A program made the translations under genes and the position numbers. From positions 1 to 45,818 of the forward strand of contig VGTJ01000019.1 of NCBI GenBank assembly GCA_016874775.1: a stretch of DNA of 45,818 bases, given 5' to 3'. The notes beneath the pieces are model-generated. The model was given only the letters and a program-made list of their open reading frames with translations, was not told the origin of the DNA and made no database searches. This stretch comes from Deltaproteobacteria bacterium (GTDB taxonomy: Bacteria; Desulfobacterota; Binatia; Bin18). Numbering within the stretch: position 1 is the stretch's first letter; each line of letters opens with the position of its first letter. Below are positions 16,054-23,943 of the stretch, one piece after another.

Positions 16054-17079
16054 TTATTTTCCCCCACAGACTTCCGCGACCAATTCATACGAGCGGATCT
16101 TGGCGGCGAAGTCGTACACGATTGTGACGACAGTGATGTCGGTGGTCTGATAGGCGTCGGCGACGGCTTCGAGTTGGGCTCTGACTTGATCTGGGGTGCC
16201 GTCGATGTTGACGCGACTGAACTGTTCTAAATAGGCACGCTCTTCGGGAGTGTAGGGATAGGAGAGTGCTTCTTCGGGGCTTGGCACTCCACGGCGACGA
16301 TTCCTGACGATGTTGAGTCGCACGAGATTGCGACTCGAAGCCAGCCGTTTTGCTTCTTCGGCAGTTTCCGCACACACAATGTGCACGGCGACATTCACTA
16401 ACGGCTCGGAGAGAAACTGCGAGGGCTGGAAACGCTTACGGTATGCTTCGGCAATGCGCGGGCCGTTTTCCGTGCCTGCGCCAAAGAAGTGCGCGTAGCT
16501 AAACGGTAAGCCACGTTCGGCGGCCATGTAGGCAGAGTCGATTCCCGAGCCGAGGAGCCATACTTCTGGCGTGGTGCTAGTCGGTGTTGGTCCAGCCTGA
16601 ATGCTAGCAAACGGGTGCGCTGGGTCATGCGAGTCGTGGAGATAGGCGATGACATCATCAATCTGTTCAGGAAAACGATTGATGTCTTTCGTCTGACTCG
16701 GATAGGAAAGTGCTGCTGCGGTGCGCGGATCGCTTCCAGGCGCGCGACCGATGCCGAGATCAATCCGTCCAGGATACAACGCATCAAGCATGCGAAAGAC
16801 TTCGGCGACCTTGAACGCGCTGTAGTGCGATAACATGACTCCGCCACTACCGACACGAATCGTTTGGGTACGCGCGGCTATTTGTCCAACCATGATTTCT
16901 GGACTGGTACCAGCAAAGCCAGGAAGGCTGTGATGTTCAGCGACCCAGAAGCGTTTGTAACCAAACTTTTCAGTGGCTTCGGCTAGGGCGATAGTATCGC
17001 GCAAGGCTTCAGCCGCAGTGCTGCCTTGGCGAACAGGAGATTGATCGAGAACACTTAATGTGAAGTTTTTGTTTGACAC
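16054..17079 (-). CDS. LLM-class (MsnO8-like) flavin-dependent oxidoreductase
   Basis: 341 residues of a luciferase-like TIM barrel: SVLDQSPVRQG at the start, YKRFWVAEHHSLPGFAGTSPE, VGSGGVMLSHYSAFKVAE, GRIDLGIGRAPGSDP and a late VRAQLEAVADAYQTTDI. These are hallmarks of the single-subunit FMN-using LLM group. It acts in the cytoplasm with reduced flavin supplied by another protein. The start is near the ends of AT-rich sequence with no strong binding site. Operon with the SMP-30 gene (2-bp gap). Confidence 0.85.
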   Translation of the reverse strand: MSNKNFTLSVLDQSPVRQGSTAAEALRDTIALAEATEKFGYKRFWVAEHHSLPGFAGTSPEIMVGQIAARTQTIRVGSGGVMLSHYSAFKVAEVFRMLDALYPGRIDLGIGRAPGSDPRTAAALSYPSQTKDINRFPEQIDDVIAYLHDSHDPAHPFASIQAGPTPTSTTPEVWLLGSGIDSAYMAAERGLPFSYAHFFGAGTENGPRIAEAYRKRFQPSQFLSEPLVNVAVHIVCAETAEEAKRLASSRNLVRLNIVRNRRRGVPSPEEALSYPYTPEERAYLEQFSRVNIDGTPDQVRAQLEAVADAYQTTDITVVTIVYDFAAKIRSYELVAEVCGGK

Positions 17080-17096
17080 TATAGACCTCGGAAGAC

Positions 17097-17286
17097 AGTA
17101 GTCAGTTATCAGTCGTCAGTTGTCAGTGGAAAAAGAAGGTAGACCGGAATAAGCGAAGCGTTTCCGGCTGTACCTGCGCCGGGAACGGCCTGTGGCCCCT
17201 TGGACTGGGCTCAGGACAGGCTTATCCTGGCCTCCGTCAATTCTTCTCCATAATCCGCAATCCCCAATCGACAATCCGCAATCAAC
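17097..17286. repeat. Paired heptad arrays after the acyl-CoA dehydrogenase
   Basis: Left array 17097-17124: AGTAGTC, AGTTATC, AGTCGTC, AGTTGTC. Right array 17252-17286: AATCCGC, AATCCCC, AATCGAC, AATCCGC, AATCAAC. The right array ends exactly one base before the minus-strand stop codon of the C-terminal acyl-CoA dehydrogenase part. Between them lies a GC-rich dispersed-repeat fragment. The region contains no gene. Confidence 0.75.
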
Positions 17287-17724
17287 TTACCCCTTCGGCA
17301 ACCCCAGCACGCGCTCGCCCATAATGTTGTGCTGAATCTCACTGGTGCCACCAGCGATGGTGTACTGGCGTGCACTGAGCGCACGGTTGAGCCAACGTGG
17401 TGCGTCAGGAACGACCTCGCTAGGATTCTCTAGCAACGCATAACTGCCGAGCATTTCCGTAGCGAAGTTGGCGATGCGTACACCGAGTTCAGATCCACAT
17501 AGCTTGAGCATAGATCCCTCTGGCCCCGGTGGTTGTCCTCTGAGCTGACGGGTTAAGTTGCGTTGCGCGGTATATTTGAGTGCTTCACTCTCAATGGCAA
17601 ACTGTGCGAGCTTCTGTCGTACCCAGCTCTGCTCCCACAGGAGTTGTCCGTCAATACGCACCTGTTTCGCTAACGCCGCTAACCGTTGGACTTGTGCACT
17701 GTAACTCCCGTTGTCGAGTCTCAT
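17287..17724 (-). CDS. C-terminal part of an interrupted acyl-CoA dehydrogenase
   Basis: 145 residues carrying the C-terminal helical domain of the acyl-CoA dehydrogenase fold, including NLTRQLRGQPPGPEGSMLKL and the final ARQYTIAGGTSEIQHNIMGERVLGLPKG with the flavin/dimer-contact GTSEIQ motif. The native protein clearly continues from the frame upstream (17788-18573), but a 96-bp insertion intervenes. The ATG used here lies inside the insertion's right arm and has no binding site, so independent expression is doubtful; the piece is most likely a pseudogene half. Confidence 0.75.
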   Translation of the reverse strand: MRLDNGSYSAQVQRLAALAKQVRIDGQLLWEQSWVRQKLAQFAIESEALKYTAQRNLTRQLRGQPPGPEGSMLKLCGSELGVRIANFATEMLGSYALLENPSEVVPDAPRWLNRALSARQYTIAGGTSEIQHNIMGERVLGLPKG

Positions 17725-17802
17725 GACATCGCGTACTCATTTTTGTGCAAAAATCCAAGAAATTCGACGAATTCTTAGTGCGCGATGTTATGAGACCTGA
17801 CA
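17707..17802. mobile_element. 96-bp palindromic insertion with 16-bp inverted ends
   Basis: Core arms GTCTCATGACATCGCG (17718-17733) and CGCGATGTTATGAGAC (17781-17796) pair with one mismatch. Inside are two further small palindromes, TTTTTG-TG-CAAAAA at 17740-17753 and AATTCG-A-CGAATT at 17761-17773, so the RNA or DNA strand could fold as a three-armed structure. CCCGTT occurs on both sides (17707-17712 and 17803-17808), a probable target duplication. The length is a multiple of three, but in-frame stops break the host gene. There is no coding potential. Confidence 0.75.
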
Positions 17803-18573
17803 CCCGTTGCCAGCGAAGCTGCGTTCGAACATCAATGTTGTGATTGCGACCTTCCATCCTCCATTCTTAGGGCCGAGTAAGTTTTCGCGCGGTGCCCGTA
17901 CGTCCTCAAAGAATACTTCGTTGAAATGCCGGTGCCCATTCATCAGCACCAACGGACGTACGGTAACGCCAGGGGTTTTCATATCGAGTAAGAAGTAGCT
18001 GATACCTTGGTGTTTCGGTGCATCTGCGTCGGTGCGCGCTAACAGCACCATGTACTGAGCAAACTGTGCTCCGGAAGTCCAGACTTTTTGGCCGTTGATG
18101 AGGAAAAAGTCTCCCATATCGACTGCACGGGTTTGTAATCCGGCAAGATCAGAGCCTGCATTGGGTTCTGAGTAACCTTGGCACCAGATATCGTCGGCGT
18201 TGAGAATGCGTGGCAAGAAGTAACGCTTTTGTTCTTCAGTACCCCATTGCATGATGGTCGGTCCGGCTAAGCTGACACCCATGTAGCCAGGCAGTACCGG
18301 CGCACGTACTTGGCTGTACTCATCGTTAAAAATGATCTGCTCCATCAGCGTCGCCCCGCGTCCACCGTACTGCTGCGGCCAGGATAGACCTACCCAACCA
18401 GCGGCGTTGAGTTTCTTCTGCCAGGTGACCCGCCGCTCAAACGTCTCGCGATCGCCAGATACGCGTTCATCCATCGCGTCGTCGACACACAGGTCAGGCG
18501 TAATGTTGGCTTCCAACCAGCGTCGTACTTCTTTACGAAACGCTTCCTGTTCGGGGGTGTATTCAAAGTCCAT
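17788..18573 (-). CDS. N-terminal part of an interrupted acyl-CoA dehydrogenase
   Basis: 261 residues. It has the N-terminal helical domain (MDFEYTPEQEAFRKEVRRWLE), the middle beta domain with WCQGYSEPNAGSDLAGLQTRA and NGQKVWTSGAQFAQYMVLLART, and the start of the C-terminal domain (GWKVAITTLMFERSFAGNG). The last four residues and the TAA come from the inserted element. Joined without the insertion to 17287-17706 the protein would be of normal length (about 370 residues), reading AGNG-SYSAQVQRL. It would oxidise an acyl-CoA using FAD. This copy is probably inactive unless the insertion is recent. Confidence 0.85.
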   Translation of the reverse strand: MDFEYTPEQEAFRKEVRRWLEANITPDLCVDDAMDERVSGDRETFERRVTWQKKLNAAGWVGLSWPQQYGGRGATLMEQIIFNDEYSQVRAPVLPGYMGVSLAGPTIMQWGTEEQKRYFLPRILNADDIWCQGYSEPNAGSDLAGLQTRAVDMGDFFLINGQKVWTSGAQFAQYMVLLARTDADAPKHQGISYFLLDMKTPGVTVRPLVLMNGHRHFNEVFFEDVRAPRENLLGPKNGGWKVAITTLMFERSFAGNGCQVS

Positions 18574-18605
18574 AGAGTGCTCCTACTTGATGATAGCGGG
18601 CAACA

Positions 18606-18899
18606 TTACGCTGCCTTCTTCTTTTTTCCTGCTTCTTCGAAATCGATATAAACCTTCGCGGCAGGTAAGGCTGGCGTCGCATCTCGTATTCCATGAAAGG
18701 GGCGCAACAAGACCTCGACGCGCTGCGCTGTTTCCTCTTCCACAAATGACTGTCCACAGATAGGGCACACACTCGCGGGGATACGACTAATGATTACTTC
18801 GACCTTGCTGCCCCGACGGGTAAAGGCCTGACTCACCCGCGCCAGCTGAGGGCGTCCGGGGCAGTCTCCTGTACAGTGTGTGCGAGTAATTTTTTTCAT
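18606..18899 (-). CDS. YgiT-type zinc-finger antitoxin
   Basis: 97 residues from the ATG at 18899, whose ATGA overlaps the stop of the DUF4258 gene. Cys pairs HCTGDC and VCPICG bracket the strand ISRIPASVCPICGQSFV, the YgiT/MqsA N-terminal zinc-finger pattern. The C-terminus is Lys-rich. It should neutralise the upstream product. The order toxin-then-antitoxin is that of mqsRA/higBA-like modules. Confidence 0.7.
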   Translation of the reverse strand: MKKITRTHCTGDCPGRPQLARVSQAFTRRGSKVEVIISRIPASVCPICGQSFVEEETAQRVEVLLRPFHGIRDATPALPAAKVYIDFEEAGKKKKAA

Positions 18900-19228
18900 A
18901 CTTTCTTTCGTCGTCCTTTCCTCCGTCGTTTCCAGTCGGGCGGTTCCCAATGGAGCGTATCAGGAATATAGGTAGTGATGACTGTCGCGACCACTTCGCC
19001 AGGAACATACTCCACCACAACGTGATAGGGAATGCGCTCTGGCACTGTGAATGCGAGCAATAAGACGCGAGTTCCATAGTCTTCGACAACGTCTCCAGTC
19101 AATACCGCAGTACGAAGCTCGGCAACAGTAAGTCCATCCTTGAAAGCTTCGGTGAGCGCGTGAGGAAGCGCAAACTCAATGCGGACCCGACCCGCAGCCA
19201 TCTGTTGACGAAGGCGACGAACGTTCAT
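18896..19228 (-). CDS. DUF4258-family putative toxin
   Basis: 110 residues with a single small domain: FALPHALTEAFKDGLTVAELRTAVLTGDVVEDY (the conserved His near the start and the Glu/Asp-rich helix), YHVVVEYVPGEVVATVITTYIPD and a W-rich end, ending in a Lys/Arg-rich tail. DUF4258 proteins are RelE/BrnT-like and often encoded with YgiT zinc-finger partners. RNA-targeting activity is inferred from the fold family, not shown. Confidence 0.7.
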   Translation of the reverse strand: MNVRRLRQQMAAGRVRIEFALPHALTEAFKDGLTVAELRTAVLTGDVVEDYGTRVLLLAFTVPERIPYHVVVEYVPGEVVATVITTYIPDTLHWEPPDWKRRRKGRRKKV

Positions 19229-19249
19229 CGCTGTTTCTTGTCGATCATT

Positions 19250-22200
19250 TTAGGCATGGAGTAGCTCCAACAATGCCTTCGCCTCTTGTAAATCCCTCGT
19301 ATCAAACCCTTCGGTGAACCAATTGTAAATCTCGGATAACATGTGGTGAGATTCAGCCCTTTTACCCTGCGCCTGCCACAACCGTGCGAGGCTCATCGCG
19401 GCACGGAGTTCCCAGGATTTGGCTTCCTGCTTTTGCGCGATCGCAATGGCTGTGAGGAAGCATTCTTCCGCCTCTCGCTCTATCTCAGTTGAGGCTTGGG
19501 GCTTGGGATTTGGGACTTGTGAGGAGGAGGACCCAGCCCCTAGTCCCCAGTCCCTAGTTCCTAGTTGCAGCGTTAGCTCGCCTTTAATCCGATGTAGCTC
19601 CGCTTCGTAGACTCGTTCACCGGTTTTATCTATGAGTGCTAGTGCCTCAGCCAGGATAGTCAGCCCTTCCTCTTGCTGTCCTCTTTTTCCGTATGCATAG
19701 GCTAGGAGGGAGAGAACCCAGGGCCGCGCGACTTCTGTCCGTGTCGCCTGCCAGGTCTCTAGTCCTTGGCGCATCATGGCGACCGCTTCCTCTTCCTGTC
19801 CCTGCTCGACGAGTGCCCAGCCCCGCAGGATCGTTCCGTGCATCAAGTGGTAGGTAAACCCGTGTTCGCTTGAGAGCGTGATGGCTGCGGCGGCTTGCTT
19901 CTGCACTGCTAGTGTGTTGCGACGAAACAGGTGGACTTCTGCCGCGTAGGTGCAGGAATGGGCGAGACTAAAAGGGTGGGCAATCTCTTGGGCCAAGCTG
20001 AGTCCAGCCTGACTCATGTGCAGAGCTTGGTCTGGATAGCCTCGCAACCATAAGGCCAAGGCGGCAAAGTCGCGGCTGGCCACCCCAGGATCTTCCCCTC
20101 CACACAACAGCGTTAGGGTACGATGATGTTGCGGATCGTAGAGGCGGATACTCTGTTCGAGGTGGACTTGGGCTCGACTCAGTTCTCCCATGCAAAAGAA
20201 CGTCTGCCCCAGGAGATCGTGCGCTTCAACCAGAAAAGCTGGGTCTCGTGTGTTCTGAGCAAGCGAGAGGATCAGTTCCCCGAGATCGCAAGCTCTCTGA
20301 TATTCTGCGCGGACAATACGAAATTGACAGAGGCCTCCCAGCACCGGAAAGAGTTGGGTTGTGTCCTCAGTTTGCTGACACAACTCGCGCGCGCGCATAT
20401 AGGTCTGCCCCACCTCTGGGGCTGCGTATCCTTTGGTGGCGATTAACGCCTCTCCCAAGCTGAGTTGTAACGCGAGTTCCTGCCGATCGCGCTTCGGGGT
20501 ATCTGGCAGCGTTTCGAGAAACTCCAACGCCACGATCAGATCATTGACGGCTTCCACGTATGCCGAACGTTGTACGGCTTGTCGCCCAGCGAGCCCAAGA
20601 TAGGTCACGGCCTTCTCAGTGTTGCCACTGCGTTGATAATGGTGCGCTAACTCGTCGTAATGCTCTTCTAACCGCTCCTGGTAGAGTTGCTCAATCGCTT
20701 GTCCACTCTGTTCATGTAGCGCCTTGCGTTGGTCGATGAGCACGGAGTTATAGGCCACTTCCTGGGTGAGGGCATGCTTAAAGATGTATTCCACTTCTGG
20801 GAACGCTGGCTGTTCGTAGAGAAACTCTTTGTGTTGGAGCGAAGAGAGCAGACGATAGAGTGCCTCTTCTGACTGGGCAATGACCTGGCGGACTAATCCT
20901 AGCGGAAACTGACGGCCAATAACCGAGAGCTGCTGCAGCAGCGCTTTCTCTTCGGGCGTGAGGCGATCGATACGAGCAGCGAGGATAGCTTGCACAGTGG
21001 AAGGAAGATGGAGATCGAGACGAGAGGGTATAGTGGCAGCAGGTTTGAAACCTGTCCCAACAGCATCGCGAACCAACACTCCCTGTTCGACGAATTCCTG
21101 TACGATTTCTTCCATGAAGAACGGCGCACCTTCGGCTTTCTCTAAGATCAGTTGCTTCAGGTCGTAAAGGGGCGACCGACCTGTCTCGCTCGGAGATTCA
21201 CCGAGCAACTCGTTCAGGAATTCTTCGGCTTCGACTCTACCAAAGGGTGCCAAGCGCAGCCGCGAGTAATAAGTCTTCTGTCCCCATTCATGCCGATATT
21301 CGGGACGATAGTTTACGAGTAACAGCACCTTGACCGACGCCAGTCCTTCACTCAATGTGTCTAAGAAGCCTTGCGTCTCATTGTCGATCCAGTGGAGGTC
21401 TTCAAAAATCAAGATCAGTGGTCGGTTGAGGCTCTCGCGTAGGAACAGCTTCTTGAGGGCTTCAAAGGTGCGTCTCCGCCGAATCTGAGAGTCCATCTGT
21501 TGCAACGGTAAGGGGTACTCTTCAATGCTCAGCAGGGCAAACAGGTATGGCAACGTGTCTTCTAAGCCACGATCTAAGTTGAGCACTTTGCCGGTGACTT
21601 TTTCGCGGCGGCTGCGTTCATCGTCGTGCGGTTCAAGACGAAAGTAGTTCTTGAGCAGTTCAATAACAGGCAGATATGGCGACGCTTTCCCGTGCGAGAC
21701 CGAAGACGTTTCCAATATCAGGCCACTTGAATGGCTGAGGAGTTTGAATTCATAAAAGAGTCGTGACTTCCCTAAGCCAGGTTCTCCCATGACGCCGACG
21801 ATCTGTCCCTGGCCTGCTGTGGCTTGGACAAGAGCGTGTTGTAACTGCGCCAGTTCATTCTGCCGTCCGACAAAACGTGTGAGGCCACGACGGGTGGCCG
21901 AGACTTGCAGTCGGGTTCGGGCCGGTCCGACTCCAAGAACTTCATATAGATGTAACGGTTCTTCGAGGCCTTTAATCTGCGTCTGCCCCAGGGCTTTGAA
22001 AGAAAAATATCCATCTGTGAGTTTCTGCGTGTGCGCTGTCACAAGGATCGAGCCCGGTGTTGCCAGTTGTTCCATGCGGGCAGCGAGGTTGGTGGAATGG
22101 CCGATAGGGACGTAATCAGCATGCAGGTCATCTTTCCGAATCGAGCGGACGACGACCTCACCGGTGTTGATGCCGACGCGCATCGCCAACGGGACCCCGT

Positions 22201-22807
22201 GTTTAAGCCGGGTTTGGTCACCATAGCGGCGCATGGTTTCTTGCATGCGCAAAGCGGCATAGACGGCGCGCTGGGGGTGATCTTCTTGAGCAATAGGTGC
22301 ACCGAATAAGGCGAAGATGCCATCGCCTAGCGCTTGGGCGACATAGCCATCATATTGGTGCACAGCCTCCATCATCACTTGCAGTGCGGGATCAATAATC
22401 GCTCGCGCTTCTTCGGGATCCAATCCTTCAATCAATGCCGTCGAACCTTTGAGATCGGCAAACAGCGCGGTAATCGTCTTGCGCTCGCCGTCGGTGATTT
22501 CTGCTGCACGAATGCGCTCGGCGAGATGCGGGGGCGTGTAGGAGGCTGGGGGCTGGGGGTTAGGGGTTAGGGGTTGGAGAGAGCTTGGAACTTGAGAGTG
22601 AGAACTTGACACAAGCGCAGCCCCGACCCACACGAGTCCTCGACCGGACTCCTCCTTCACGCGTAGATCAGAAAAGAGCAATTCGTCTTTCAGGTCTGCC
22701 AACGCTTCATCATCAAGATCAAACTCCCGCTTGAGCGCACGATACGTTATCTTTCCTGTGCGTTGCAGCAGCGTCCGGGCTTGGTCCACTACGTCCGAAA
22801 ATTTCAT
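19250..22807 (-). CDS. Nucleotide cyclase-AAA ATPase-TPR signalling protein
   Basis: 1185 residues. About 1-62 is a winged-helix-like N-terminal domain. About 108-285 is a class III adenylate/guanylate cyclase domain with metal-binding Asp in ALFADLKGS and in ALGDGIFALFG, and YVPIGHSTNLAARMEQLA. About 320-600 is an AAA/ATPase with Walker A (GEPGLGKS) and Walker B (LILIFEDLHWID). From about 680 on there are TPR-like helices ending LQEAKALLELL. This is the cyclase/ATPase/TPR regulator architecture common in these lineages; it probably senses through TPRs and signals with a cyclic nucleotide. Two in-frame heptad arrays interrupt it at about residues 66-88 and 1080-1105. Confidence 0.85.
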   Translation of the reverse strand: MKFSDVVDQARTLLQRTGKITYRALKREFDLDDEALADLKDELLFSDLRVKEESGRGLVWVGAALVSSSHSQVPSSLQPLTPNPQPPASYTPPHLAERIRAAEITDGERKTITALFADLKGSTALIEGLDPEEARAIIDPALQVMMEAVHQYDGYVAQALGDGIFALFGAPIAQEDHPQRAVYAALRMQETMRRYGDQTRLKHGVPLAMRVGINTGEVVVRSIRKDDLHADYVPIGHSTNLAARMEQLATPGSILVTAHTQKLTDGYFSFKALGQTQIKGLEEPLHLYEVLGVGPARTRLQVSATRRGLTRFVGRQNELAQLQHALVQATAGQGQIVGVMGEPGLGKSRLFYEFKLLSHSSGLILETSSVSHGKASPYLPVIELLKNYFRLEPHDDERSRREKVTGKVLNLDRGLEDTLPYLFALLSIEEYPLPLQQMDSQIRRRRTFEALKKLFLRESLNRPLILIFEDLHWIDNETQGFLDTLSEGLASVKVLLLVNYRPEYRHEWGQKTYYSRLRLAPFGRVEAEEFLNELLGESPSETGRSPLYDLKQLILEKAEGAPFFMEEIVQEFVEQGVLVRDAVGTGFKPAATIPSRLDLHLPSTVQAILAARIDRLTPEEKALLQQLSVIGRQFPLGLVRQVIAQSEEALYRLLSSLQHKEFLYEQPAFPEVEYIFKHALTQEVAYNSVLIDQRKALHEQSGQAIEQLYQERLEEHYDELAHHYQRSGNTEKAVTYLGLAGRQAVQRSAYVEAVNDLIVALEFLETLPDTPKRDRQELALQLSLGEALIATKGYAAPEVGQTYMRARELCQQTEDTTQLFPVLGGLCQFRIVRAEYQRACDLGELILSLAQNTRDPAFLVEAHDLLGQTFFCMGELSRAQVHLEQSIRLYDPQHHRTLTLLCGGEDPGVASRDFAALALWLRGYPDQALHMSQAGLSLAQEIAHPFSLAHSCTYAAEVHLFRRNTLAVQKQAAAAITLSSEHGFTYHLMHGTILRGWALVEQGQEEEAVAMMRQGLETWQATRTEVARPWVLSLLAYAYGKRGQQEEGLTILAEALALIDKTGERVYEAELHRIKGELTLQLGTRDWGLGAGSSSSQVPNPKPQASTEIEREAEECFLTAIAIAQKQEAKSWELRAAMSLARLWQAQGKRAESHHMLSEIYNWFTEGFDTRDLQEAKALLELLHA
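19493..19569. repeat. Heptad inverted array inside the regulator gene (3' part)
   Basis: Left arm units GGCTTGG, GGCTTGG, GATTTGG, GACTTG; right arm AGCCCCT, AGTCCCC, AGTCCCT, AGTTCCT, AGTTGCA, which is the inverted type. In frame it encodes a Gly/Ser/Pro-rich linker of about 24 residues between two TPR helices (LTLQL before, EREAEECF after), so it is tolerated as a loop. Confidence 0.75.
22544..22609. repeat. Heptad array inside the regulator gene (5' part)
   Basis: Units GGCTGGG, GGCTGGG, GGTTAGG, GGTTAGG, GGTTGG, then AGCTTGG, AACTTGA, GAGTGAG, AACTTGA. It is in frame and encodes the Ser/Pro/Gln-rich linker between the N-terminal domain and the cyclase domain (before ASYTPPHLAERI). Confidence 0.7.
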
Positions 22808-22879
22808 GCACCGTCTCTATTAATCTTGCACTACCCAGTGATAAAAAGCCCAGCTTCTTTACCCAGTTACTTGTTTTTA

Positions 22880-22911
22880 CCCAACCCCTAGTCCCTAACC
22901 CCCAACCCCTA
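22880..22911. repeat. Heptad array at the end of the enoyl-CoA hydratase-like gene
   Basis: Units CCCAACC, CCTAGTC, CCTAACC, CCCAACC, followed by CCTA whose last three bases are the minus-strand stop TAG of the neighbouring gene. The array also begins 72 bp upstream of the regulator gene start at 22807, so it occupies much of the gap. Confidence 0.7.
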
Positions 22912-23763
22912 TTTTTTCTCCAGCCATTGATTAAACCGCGGCACACGCTTTTGTTGAAAGGCTTTCATCCCTTCGGTGGCATCAGGATGATGGTCGGTTA
23001 CAGCGGTTTTCGAGGCAATCTCATCTAGTGACTGTGACCAAGTCATCTCGGCCGCGTTGTAGATCGAACGCTTGAGCATGCGCATGGCGACTTGTGGGCC
23101 ATTGGCCAGTTCTTGGGCGAGCTCCATCGTGCGTGGCAGTAACTCTTTGGCTGGAACGACTTCATGTAACAATCCCAGCGCGTGCGCTTCAGCAGCAGGC
23201 ACGATACGTTTGCGCATGAGGAAATCCATCGTCTTGGCGACGCCCATAAGCTGCACTAAGAGATATTGTCCACCTTCATCAGGTAAAAGGCCAAATCGTA
23301 AGGTCGCACTGCCCATACGTGCTTCTTCGGAGGCGATGCGAAAATCACAGGCCAGCGCCAGCGAGAATCCTGTCTGAATCGCCACTCCGTTAATGGCAGC
23401 GATAGTGATCTTATCGAGATTACGGACTGCCTGGTTCACCGGTTGCGAGAGCGAACGCAGCCCATTGTAGGTGCCGGTGGCGTTGTGGTGTCCGGGCGGA
23501 ATATCGGGGACGAGAGCCGTATTGTGGTCGGTGTTGGTCGGATGCCCAGAGATGTCATCTCCAGCAGAAAACGCGCGGCCAGAGCCGGTGAATACAACCA
23601 CGCGTATCGCATCGTCCATTTGCGCTTGCAGTAGTGTTTCGACTAAGTCACGTTTCAGATGATGCGTCATGCCATTCAGGCGCTCTGGTTGATTAAACGT
23701 GACGACCGCAATTCCTGGATCGTGCACTTTGACTTCAAAGCCGCGGAACTCTCCTGTTTGCAT
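22909..23763 (-). CDS. Enoyl-CoA hydratase/isomerase-family protein (isomerase-like)
   Basis: 284 residues. The start at 23763 is fixed by GGAGGA seven bases upstream; an in-frame GTG-type extension exists but has no such signal. The crotonase fold shows VVVFTGSGRAFSAGDDIS, NGVAIQTGFSLALACDFRIAS and FGLLPDEGGQYLLVQLMG. The two catalytic Glu of hydratases are replaced (Ser and Thr at those positions), while PDEGG has the Asp used by CoA isomerases. Acyl-CoA isomerase activity is the best guess. The stop codon is provided by the edge of a heptad array. Confidence 0.75.
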   Translation of the reverse strand: MQTGEFRGFEVKVHDPGIAVVTFNQPERLNGMTHHLKRDLVETLLQAQMDDAIRVVVFTGSGRAFSAGDDISGHPTNTDHNTALVPDIPPGHHNATGTYNGLRSLSQPVNQAVRNLDKITIAAINGVAIQTGFSLALACDFRIASEEARMGSATLRFGLLPDEGGQYLLVQLMGVAKTMDFLMRKRIVPAAEAHALGLLHEVVPAKELLPRTMELAQELANGPQVAMRMLKRSIYNAAEMTWSQSLDEIASKTAVTDHHPDATEGMKAFQQKRVPRFNQWLEKK

Positions 23764-23852
23764 GCAATCTTCCTCCGAGCCTTTTCCTTTATCTCTGAAA
23801 CACGCTAGAGTGCAACCGGTCACGAGCCTACCCGAATAGCGGTGGGTAACAT

Positions 23853-23924
23853 GTCATGTTGAGCGTAGCGAAACATCCCTCTTCAACATTAGGAGGAAAG
23901 ATTCTTCGCTTCACTCAGAATGAC
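23853..23924. repeat. Dispersed palindromic repeat (GTCATnnTGAGCGnAGCGAA type)
   Basis: Left end GTCATGTTGAGCGTAGCGAA, right end TTCGCTTCACTCAGAATGAC, an imperfect inverted pair. A second copy of the same design occurs at 30757-30822. It lies between divergent crotonase genes; its right end supplies an upstream in-frame ATG that is not the true start of the next gene. Confidence 0.7.
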
Positions 23925-23943
23925 AACGCCGAAGGGAGTACCT

